Positions 5,867 to 10,702 of a DNA stretch of 10,702 bases are shown here, piece by piece. Position numbers and translations under genes: made by a program. Below the pieces are notes generated by a model that made no database searches, was not told the DNA's origin, and saw only the letters and a program-made list of their open reading frames with translations. The stretch is from Bacteroidales bacterium (GTDB lineage Bacteria > Bacteroidota > Bacteroidia > Bacteroidales > JAADJA01). Every line of letters begins with the position of its first letter. The first letter of the stretch is position 1. The stretch spans positions 1 through 10,702 of the forward strand of contig JAOZOC010000067.1 in NCBI GenBank assembly GCA_029933495.1, in the 5' to 3' direction.

Positions 5867-6857
5867 GACTTTCCTGTTTTAGAGGTTCAACAATAATACT
5901 TGGATTTTCTGTAGGGCAAACCATCACACAAACACCACAGCCTGTACAACCATCCAAAACATTAGGCTTGAAAGTTAACTTACCATCTTGCCCCTGGGTC
6001 TCTTTCATTTCTATAGCACTGCATCCAATCGGGCATTCGGTTACGCACAGATTGCAAATTTCTCTTTCGTAATGCTTGTTTTTGAGTAGAGAAGCTTTGG
6101 ATTCGCCTTGTTGCCACCTGTCTTCTCCTCTTTCTTCATGGTCACTGCTATCACCTTCTTCGTGTTCTCTTCCTTCACCTCTTCCTTCACCTCTTCCTAA
6201 TCCTTTACCTCTTCCTAATCCTTTACCCATTCCTTGTCCTCTTCCCATTCCTCTTCCTCCGCCTCTTGCCGGTGTTCTGTTAAGGCCTTCAAAATCTTCA
6301 CCCCTTGGTGTTCCTGTAAAGCCTTCACCTTTAACAGCAAGGCAGGTTTTTTCGTTTACTACTGCAAACCCCATTGTAACAGCCTCTCTCATTGCCTGAA
6401 TCTGTATCTTAAAAGGATTAAAATCAGGGTCGCTTACGTCATGCTCTTTTTGGTATTCTGTAAGTGCATTGCCCCCTACTTCTTCAAATTGCTTAAAGTT
6501 CAATACAGCAGTAGGGCATGTTTCAACACATTGCAGCGAGTCGCAGGAAAAATCACAAGCTTGTGTTCTTACATCAATATAAGGAGTGCCATAAGACAAT
6601 CCTTCATTAATACCTGCAAGCTTAATGGCTTGGATAGGACAAATTTGAACACATAAACCACATTTAATACAGCCATAAATAAAAGTATCCTGAGATACAG
6701 CACCTGGTGGCCGAAGAATATTCTGTTGGCGAATATCGGTTCCTTTTATTTTTTTAATGTAGCCAACTCCTGCTCCAACAGCGGCAATTGCAGTAACTGC
6801 TACTGCGCTGGATTTTAAAAACTGACGTCGGTTTAAATCTGTATTGCTTTTTCCCAT
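5859..6857 (-). CDS. nosG: NosG, Tat-exported polyferredoxin with a Gly/Arg-rich insert
   Basis: The 332-residue protein has a Tat signal (NRRQFLKSS, then a hydrophobic Ala-rich core to ~33). Four 4Fe-4S motifs of the NapG/NosG type follow: Cys63/66/69/73, Cys101/105/110/114, a split third motif (Cys172, then Cys268/271/275) and Cys304/307/310/314. It should act at the periplasmic face, taking electrons from NosH and passing them toward a cytochrome c and NosZ. In NapG and NosG as I know them, the first Cys of the third motif lies about eight residues before the rest (CLA...RCxxCYxxCP). Here ~95 residues intervene. They include a Gly/Arg stretch (about 198-230, units like GRGKGLGRGEG) and then an acidic/His stretch (231-246). 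An extra Cys279 could replace Cys172 as ligand. The insert's DNA is internally repeated. The gene overlaps nosH by 8 bases. Confidence 0.9.
   Translation of the reverse strand: MGKSNTDLNRRQFLKSSAVAVTAIAAVGAGVGYIKKIKGTDIRQQNILRPPGAVSQDTFIYGCIKCGLCVQICPIQAIKLAGINEGLSYGTPYIDVRTQACDFSCDSLQCVETCPTAVLNFKQFEEVGGNALTEYQKEHDVSDPDFNPFKIQIQAMREAVTMGFAVVNEKTCLAVKGEGFTGTPRGEDFEGLNRTPARGGGRGMGRGQGMGKGLGRGKGLGRGEGRGEGREHEEGDSSDHEERGEDRWQQGESKASLLKNKHYEREICNLCVTECPIGCSAIEMKETQGQDGKLTFKPNVLDGCTGCGVCVMVCPTENPSIIVEPLKQESHV
6167..6226. repeat. Tandem 12- and 18-base repeats inside nosG
   Basis: CTCTTCCTTCAC is repeated exactly at 6167-6178 and 6179-6190. An 18-base unit, CTCTTCCTAATCCTTTAC, follows at 6191-6208 and 6209-6226, also exact. 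All units are multiples of three, so copy change keeps the frame. Further degenerate CCTCTTCC and CCCATTCC units run on to about 6270. They encode the Gly/Arg-rich insert, which has the hallmarks of a slippage-expanded region. The coding strand is purine- and G-rich, with many GG doublets. Confidence 0.85.
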
Positions 6858-6937
6858 AACTAATGAGTTTTTAAATTAAAAGTATAAAATTACATCTTTA
6901 TTATTAGAATTCAATAAAATTAATAAAAATTTAACAA

Positions 6938-6956
6938 CTCAAAACTATTGTTTGAG
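6938..6956 (-). terminator. Weak hairpin after the cytochrome c gene
   Basis: CTCAAA (6938-6943) and TTTGAG (6951-6956) form a six-pair stem right after the cytochrome c stop at 6959. Read on the minus strand it is followed by a U-rich stretch (TTGTTAAATTTTTATT), so it could be a weak or partial terminator. The same spot contains TAGTTTTG (6947-6940), which matches the -7 consensus TAnnTTTG without a clear -33 partner, so it might instead be part of a promoter for nosG. The rest of the 101-base gap to nosG is AT-rich, with nothing else recognisable. Confidence 0.35.
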
Positions 6957-6958
6957 GT

Positions 6959-7390
6959 CTATTTATCCTCCTCCTCATTCTTTTTGTACATATCCTTCAT
7001 AGGTCGCAGCGAAACTATCCAGTTTGCAATGGCCATGCGCTCATCTTTTGGTATATCAAAAGGCGGCATTACAGCATTTTCGACCATATGACACGGATAT
7101 TTTCCCTTGCTACCGTTTTTGATATAGAATGCAATGGAATCAGCGGCCTTTTCGCCAACTTCCTTCCTGTATTTAATACTTATTCCATGATAAGCAGGCC
7201 CCACTTTTGGACCATATATTTTATGACAAGCAAGGCAGCCATATTTCTCTATAAGTTGTTCCCCATTTGAAACCGTAGCAACATTGTTTTTATCATTTTT
7301 TATATTTTGTTCTGTTTGAGCAAAACTTGCAAAACTAATGACAATAAAAACGATGGTTATTGTTGAGATTATTTTATTTGATTTTTTCAT
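6959..7390 (-). CDS. Periplasmic monohaem c-type cytochrome, probable electron carrier to NosZ
   Basis: The 143-residue protein has a Sec signal peptide (to about Ala24, ASFAQ). A single class I cytochrome c domain has haem motif CLACH (Cys52, Cys55, His56) and a likely axial Met108 in AVMPP. The C-terminal helix IANWIVSLRPM (121-131) is typical, and the tail is strongly charged (Lys/Glu). In clade II clusters monohaem cytochromes (NosC1/NosC2 in Wolinella) link NosGH to NosZ. Only one lies here, between the receptor and nosG. An extra Cys100-His101 pair in a ~5-residue extension just before the Met loop is unusual. The start is 50 bases after the receptor stop. The cytochrome call is firm; the exact partner is inferred from position. 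Confidence 0.88.
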   Translation of the reverse strand: MKKSNKIISTITIVFIVISFASFAQTEQNIKNDKNNVATVSNGEQLIEKYGCLACHKIYGPKVGPAYHGISIKYRKEVGEKAADSIAFYIKNGSKGKYPCHMVENAVMPPFDIPKDERMAIANWIVSLRPMKDMYKKNEEEDK

Positions 7391-7440
7391 TTGCTTTTAT
7401 TTAAATCTATAAGTTTTTTTAACATAAAAATAAGCAGGTA

Positions 7441-9516
7441 TTAGAATTTAAACCTCGCTCCAATATTAAAACTCCTGCCAGGCTCGTAATATAAACTTTG
7501 TGTGTCCATTGCTTTATAGGCCCTGCTGAGGTGTTCAACATAGTTAACATTAAATATGTTGGTTACGGCAGCATTGATATTGAGGAATTTCCAGGGGCTA
7601 TAGACGATATAGAAATCTGTCACTGCGAATCCGGGAGTTGTACTCTCATTAAAACCTGTAGAAACCCGGTTTTGCTCATTGGCAATCCTGACATGAATGC
7701 GTGTATCTATTTTATTTGTTTTGTATGCAAGATATGTGTTTATTGTAAATGGTGGTATTTCAGGTAATGGCTCGTCCCAACTTATATTTTGAGCATAAGT
7801 GTATGCAGCTCCAAACGAATAAGTAAAGTTTTTAAGGAAGTTTACATCTGCACCTGCTTCAAAACCGGTCATAAATGACTTATCAATATTTGTAAAAACC
7901 TTTGTCCCCTTAGGAGGTTTACAAGCCATGTACTTCTTTGCAATGTTTGTGTCAAGTTTGGCCGAAATGTAATCATTTATATAGGAATAGAACACATCTC
8001 CAAAAAGTGTAACATCTTTCCAGTGTTTTTCCAGTTTAATATCTGTCTGGTAGTTAACTTCTGTTTTTAAGTTAGGATTTCCGAGGTATTCATAAGCATC
8101 CATTCCAATATTAAAGTGGTTTATAAACAATTCAGACAAATCGGGTGACCTCATTGCTCTGGCAGTAGCCCATTGCAGATTCATTCCCTCAGCAAAAGAC
8201 CAGGTAAGCGATGTAGTAATAGTTGGATCTATTCTTGAGTCGGGTTGAATGTCGTTATTATACTGCTCTTCAAAGTCATCTGCCGGATCGTTTATTGAAT
8301 AAGAAACATAATCAAATCTCAGTCCGACAAGCCACATCAATAATTTATTCAATTCGTATTTATTTTCGAAGAAGACTCCCAGATCATTTTTTTTAGAATC
8401 CTGCCATGTCTTATCCTGAAATACTTTAGGGGGATCGAATTCCTGATTTGGTGGGCAAGGATTTATGAGGACTTCGCGGTCACGATAGCCTTGCTTTGCA
8501 ATTTTCTTATAGTCAAGACCGGCATAAAGAATATTCTTCTCCCCTGTATTAATTCCTATTTCTGCCCTTCCTCCGTAAACCTGTGCCTGAACAGGTGAAA
8601 CAGCGTGGGTAAATTTATAAGCAGGCCTCCTTTTATTCGACATTTCGTGATCTACAAAGGAGCCAAACATTTTAAGTTTAAGGGAGAATAATGATTTTGA
8701 AAGATTGCTAATACCATAATCCAGGGAAGCAATAGTGCTATTATCATGGTCACCATCCATTGGAAGACCGGCATAAAGAACATCGCGAGCAGAACTTTGG
8801 CGCAATGTAAATTGCAGTCTTTGGTTATCTTTAATATTTGCACCGGCTTTTACTGTATATCCCCATCTTGTAAAAGAAGATGCAATTTCCTGACCTGATC
8901 CGCTTTCGTAGTTGCCATAGTCTTTATATCCGGCGTTTATTGAGAAATCTAATTTCTTACCAACTGCCTGTGCAAAAACATTACTGTAAAAATTGTTTCC
9001 ATTTGACTGATATCCTCCATCAAAACTACCAGAGATTAGTTTTTTATTCTTTCTGTCCGGCCTTTTGCTAACAATGTTGATTACTCCTCCAAATGAAGCA
9101 CCAAATCTTACATTATAAGGGCCTTTTATAACCTCAACCTTTTCGATTTCCTCCGGTGAAATTTGTGAAATTGCCGGATCCATTCTGTTTGGGCAGGCAT
9201 TCGCGGTATGTGTTCCTCCATCAAATTGAACGTTTAGCTGGCTATATTTAAAACCTCGGATAACAGGCTCCATCCCATAATTCCCTTTTTTCTCAATGCC
9301 AAATCCTATCTGATTAATAAACATTTCCCCACCATCATGAGGGTTTCCAATCTCTAAAATATTTCCGTTAATACTGGTTTTAATAATATCTGTTCTATTT
9401 GCAGATACAAGTATTTCATCCAAAAATACTGTATCGTTTTGTGCGTGAGTATTCATCGGCCCAAATGCTAAATAGCTGATTAATACAAGCAATATTAATA
9501 AAATATCTTTTTTCAT
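7441..9516 (-). CDS. nosA: TonB-dependent outer-membrane copper receptor, NosA/OprC type
   Basis: The 691-residue precursor has a Sec signal to about residue 25 (THAQ). A TonB-box-like VFLDEILVSA region follows, then a plug domain (about 38-152, with IEKVEVIKGPYNVRFG and GGVINIVSKRP) and a 22-strand-type barrel ending in GARFKF with terminal Phe. The plug has ACPNRMDP with Cys108 and Met112 (CxxxM), and a barrel loop has DHEM with His290 and Met292 (HxM). Pseudomonas OprC binds copper through CxxxM and HxM residues, and spacing between the two halves is almost the same here. NosA of Pseudomonas stutzeri, the related protein, is linked to copper supply for N2O reductase. No carboxypeptidase-like extension of SusC type is present. 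It stands between a small membrane protein gene and the cytochrome c. Its leader contains several inverted repeats, so regulation by copper or by anaerobiosis is plausible but unproven. Confidence 0.88.
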   Translation of the reverse strand: MKKDILLILLVLISYLAFGPMNTHAQNDTVFLDEILVSANRTDIIKTSINGNILEIGNPHDGGEMFINQIGFGIEKKGNYGMEPVIRGFKYSQLNVQFDGGTHTANACPNRMDPAISQISPEEIEKVEVIKGPYNVRFGASFGGVINIVSKRPDRKNKKLISGSFDGGYQSNGNNFYSNVFAQAVGKKLDFSINAGYKDYGNYESGSGQEIASSFTRWGYTVKAGANIKDNQRLQFTLRQSSARDVLYAGLPMDGDHDNSTIASLDYGISNLSKSLFSLKLKMFGSFVDHEMSNKRRPAYKFTHAVSPVQAQVYGGRAEIGINTGEKNILYAGLDYKKIAKQGYRDREVLINPCPPNQEFDPPKVFQDKTWQDSKKNDLGVFFENKYELNKLLMWLVGLRFDYVSYSINDPADDFEEQYNNDIQPDSRIDPTITTSLTWSFAEGMNLQWATARAMRSPDLSELFINHFNIGMDAYEYLGNPNLKTEVNYQTDIKLEKHWKDVTLFGDVFYSYINDYISAKLDTNIAKKYMACKPPKGTKVFTNIDKSFMTGFEAGADVNFLKNFTYSFGAAYTYAQNISWDEPLPEIPPFTINTYLAYKTNKIDTRIHVRIANEQNRVSTGFNESTTPGFAVTDFYIVYSPWKFLNINAAVTNIFNVNYVEHLSRAYKAMDTQSLYYEPGRSFNIGARFKF

Positions 9517-9539
9517 TAGTCTTTCTATTTAATAATACC

Positions 9540-9562
9540 CCAATTTATTTTAAGTAAATTGG
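9540..9562 (-). promoter_or_regulatory. Perfect 8-base dyad just upstream of the copper receptor
   Basis: CCAATTTA (9540-9547) and TAAATTGG (9555-9562) are perfect inverted copies around a 7-base spacer, ending 23 bases before the receptor ATG. The symmetry fits an operator for a dimeric regulator, or an mRNA hairpin close to the ribosome binding region. I do not recognise the consensus of any named regulator. No U-tract follows, so it is not a terminator. Confidence 0.5.
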
Positions 9563-9566
9563 CATT

Positions 9567-9655
9567 AAAAAGGTAAAAATAAGGTTATCCATTCAGGATT
9601 TTTTGGCACTTGAATCCATATCAATTCATTTATCATGATTTGCAGGATAACCTTA
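9567..9655 (-). terminator. Large stem-loop with U-tracts upstream of the copper receptor
   Basis: Read on the minus strand, an 11-base arm TAAGGTTATCC (9655-9645) pairs perfectly with GGATAACCTTA (9590-9580). Two T5 runs follow directly (9579-9575 and 9571-9567). The 54-base interior contains a second helix, GGATT (9617-9613) with AATCC (9600-9596). It reads as an intrinsic terminator with an unusually large structured loop. It either ends the small upstream gene's transcript or acts as a conditional leader for the receptor. I see no motif of the cobalamin riboswitch or another known riboswitch class. Confidence 0.6.
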
Positions 9656-9659
9656 ACTC

Positions 9660-9673
9660 ACGATTATAATCAA
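9660..9673. promoter_or_regulatory. FNR-like palindrome, 8 of 10 consensus positions
   Basis: ACGATTATAATCAA matches the FNR/NNR-type site TTGATnnnnATCAA at eight of ten specified positions; one half is perfect and the other has GAT only. It lies about 145 bases upstream of the receptor ATG and just upstream of the large stem-loop. Regulation of nos genes by FNR/CRP-family proteins is common in denitrifiers, but binding consensus in Bacteroidota is poorly known and the region is AT-rich, so this is tentative. Confidence 0.3.
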
Positions 9674-9690
9674 TTAAAAATTCACAATTT

Positions 9691-9723
9691 GCTTTTAATT
9701 TAAAGCATGCCGGGAAATCCGGC
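9691..9723 (-). terminator. GC-rich hairpin at the stop of the small membrane protein gene
   Basis: GCCGG (9709-9713) and CCGGC (9719-9723) form a five-pair GC stem that begins within the TAG stop of the upstream gene. It is the only GC-rich spot in the gap. On the minus strand it is followed by a near-palindrome, GCTTTAAATTAAAAGC (9706-9691), which is U/A-rich but lacks a true U-run. It could be a weak terminator or a barrier that protects the transcript end. Confidence 0.4.
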
Positions 9724-10115
9724 TATGAAAAAAGATTAGGTGGAGGTACCGGAATTTCTAAAAATATTTCTTTAATAGAAATTGTGTATTCTTTGAAGTT
9801 AATTTTAATATTATCAGGGTTTTTTGGAAAAATAAATATTCCCTGGTAAAGATATACCATATTATTTGTGTCAGTATTTGGTGATGGGGGAGGGGTTGTT
9901 GTTTTGCCGGAATTATCTTCAGTACTGGTTCTGTCGATAAGAGCATTCAGATAGCATAAATCACCTATTGTTACTTTGGAAGTATTGATGCTAACAGAGC
10001 AATTATTATTATCAAAACTATTGCTACTCATATAATACCTGATATAAGGCACATAAGGAATAATTAAAAGTGCCAGGTAAATAATCAGCAACGATATTGA
10101 AAAAACTTTTCGCAT
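9723..10115 (-). CDS. Small membrane protein upstream of the copper receptor, function unknown
   Basis: The 130-residue protein has a short basic head and one hydrophobic segment (about 5-24) ending in PYVPYIRYYM. A short region with Cys39 and Cys54 (DLCYLNALI) follows, then a Thr/Pro-rich linker (71-83), and the protein ends in IPVPPPNLF. From memory, Bacteroidota carry small membrane proteins beside TonB-dependent metal receptors. These have the same plan: one anchor, a Cys, then a CxGKCYL-type motif, and a final PP-containing tail. This protein would be a degenerate member, with Ile50 where the extra Cys is expected. That comparison is by eye only. It has its own -7 box immediately upstream and a hairpin at its stop, and the receptor follows after 206 bases. 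A role in copper handling is inferred from position. The 206-base gap downstream holds only the inverted repeats listed separately. Confidence 0.65.
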   Translation of the reverse strand: MRKVFSISLLIIYLALLIIPYVPYIRYYMSSNSFDNNNCSVSINTSKVTIGDLCYLNALIDRTSTEDNSGKTTTPPPSPNTDTNNMVYLYQGIFIFPKNPDNIKINFKEYTISIKEIFLEIPVPPPNLFS

Positions 10116-10122
10116 TTGATTG

Positions 10123-10130
10123 CAAAGATA
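10123..10130 (-). promoter_or_regulatory. Bacteroidota -7 box upstream of the small membrane protein
   Basis: TATCTTTG, followed by CA, on the minus strand is an exact match to TAnnTTTG and to the form very common in Bacteroidota promoters. The -33 region, 19-21 bases further up, shows only a weak TTTA. The box ends 7 bases before the ATG at 10115, so the transcript would have almost no leader. The 57 bases between here and the nosD stop contain no terminator hairpin that I can see. Confidence 0.6.
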
Positions 10131-10187
10131 GCAAAAATACAGACGTATATAAATTAATGCTATCTATTTTATTTTATCTTAGACCTA

Positions 10188-10702
10188 TTAATTACTAATA
10201 TCTTTTTCTTTCCAAAAATATACTGGTTTTTTATCTCTTAAAACAAACTTTGGTGCAGAAAAGGGTGCAAGCCTTTCTAAGAAATCCAGAATAACCAATA
10301 GAGGTGCTCCATAAAAGAATTTTAAATTCTTATTGAAGTCCCATAAATGCTCAACATATGTAAACAATTCGTAAGGTGTATCTCCGATATTATCCCCATC
10401 CCTGTCGAATCCCTGATAATCATCAAAGTAATTGTTTTCCCAAATATTGCTGTTTGCCGTTTTGCCTTCAATTGTTACCTGGGATAAATTATTATGAAAG
10501 AAGTTTTGTGTTATAACATTACCTTCCTGATTTGTGTGGAAGAACATTCCTGATGCACAAAAAGCAATTTCATTATTTTGAATTGTATTGATCTGTTCAG
10601 GGACATAAGGCGAAACATCAAAATGAATACCTTCTGCTGAGTAGATGAACCTGTTATTTAAAATTTGGTTTGATGATGTTTCCTTCATGCCAAGGCACAT
10701 TC
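10188..10702 (-). CDS. nosD: NosD, periplasmic beta-helix maturation protein, 5' part outside window
   Basis: The frame is open to the right edge, and the ATG at 10700 is most likely an internal Met, so only the C-terminal ~170 residues are present. They include NNxF/NxI-type repeats of the CASH beta-helix (LNNRFIY, IQNNEIAF, ITQNFFHNN) and the family's conserved acidic segment NNYFDDYQGFDRDGDNIGD (89-107). They end with a C-terminal part, DFLERLAPFSAPKFVLRDKKP (139-159), typical of NosD. NosD works in the periplasm with NosFY to assemble the copper-sulfur centre of nitrous oxide reductase. Its presence sets the identity of the whole block and implies nosZ further upstream. After its stop, the next gene has its own promoter, so the receptor part may be partly uncoupled from nosD. 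Confidence 0.93.
   Translation of the reverse strand, partial: MCLGMKETSSNQILNNRFIYSAEGIHFDVSPYVPEQINTIQNNEIAFCASGMFFHTNQEGNVITQNFFHNNLSQVTIEGKTANSNIWENNYFDDYQGFDRDGDNIGDTPYELFTYVEHLWDFNKNLKFFYGAPLLVILDFLERLAPFSAPKFVLRDKKPVYFWKEKDISN

Noticed and set aside
6076..6399. Plus-strand open frame rich in Pro and Ser opposite nosG
   Set aside because: It is the antisense reading of the Gly/Arg-rich repeat. Its composition is a by-product of CCT-type repeats, it has no signal or domain, and nosG is well supported on the other strand.
6877..6884. TACTTTTA on the minus strand as the nosG -7 box
   Set aside because: The last consensus base is wrong and there is no TTTG at the proper distance upstream. 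In such AT-rich DNA it is expected by chance.
7441..9516. SusC-like or siderophore receptor
   Set aside because: There is no N-terminal carboxypeptidase-like extension and no SusD partner. CxxxM and HxM, together with the nos context, favour copper.
9567..9655. Cobalamin riboswitch upstream of a TonB receptor
   Set aside because: No B12-box-like conserved core is visible. The receptor has copper-type ligands, and the stem with U5 tails is explained by a terminator-like structure.
10188..10197. TTAATTACTA at the nosD stop as a third end of the cassette repeat
   Set aside because: It is a single copy of ten AT-rich bases with no array and no inverted partner nearby, so probably coincidence.

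Overview
The window looks like a low-GC chromosomal segment of a Bacteroidota bacterium, probably one that respires nitrous oxide. Three things point there. The DNA is strongly AT-rich. Ribosome binding sites are weak, and one clear Bacteroidota-type -7 box (TAnnTTTG) lies upstream of a gene. The gene content is that of a clade II (Sec-type, 'atypical') nos cluster. The nosZ gene itself is not in the window and would be expected beyond the right edge, upstream of nosD on the minus strand.

Layout, left to right. Bases 1-677 carry two plus-strand genes: the 3' part of a membrane-anchored coiled-coil/LysM protein and a 77-residue coiled-coil protein. They meet the minus-strand block at a compact bidirectional terminator. 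Everything from 693 to 10702 is on the minus strand. In transcription order it reads nosD (3' part only), a small membrane protein with its own promoter, a TonB-dependent outer-membrane receptor with the copper ligands of OprC/NosA, a monohaem cytochrome c, nosG, nosH, nosF, nosL, a four-helix-bundle gene of the 23S-rRNA-intervening-sequence/S23 type, nosY, a pentapeptide-repeat envelope protein and a YceI-like lipoprotein.

How the genes work together (family knowledge plus inference). The receptor would bring copper across the outer membrane. NosL would hold Cu(I) in the periplasm, and NosD with the NosFY ABC transporter would support assembly of the copper clusters of NosZ. NosG and NosH would pass electrons from the menaquinol pool to the periplasm, with the cytochrome c as the likely carrier to NosZ. 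The pentapeptide-repeat and YceI proteins follow nosY with gaps of 1 and 18 bases, so they are probably co-transcribed accessory envelope proteins of unknown role.

The most notable points are four. First, the four-helix-bundle gene sits between nosL and nosY inside a small cassette bounded by inverted GTAATTA/TAATTAC repeats. Second, NosG has a Gly/Arg-rich, internally repeated insert that splits one of its 4Fe-4S motifs. Third, the receptor keeps the CxxxM...HxM copper site, with the same spacing as in OprC as I recall it. Fourth, the 206-base leader upstream of the receptor holds several inverted repeats and an FNR-like half-degenerate box. No gene-free stretch exceeds about 210 bases. I saw no tRNA, rRNA, CRISPR array or transposase.
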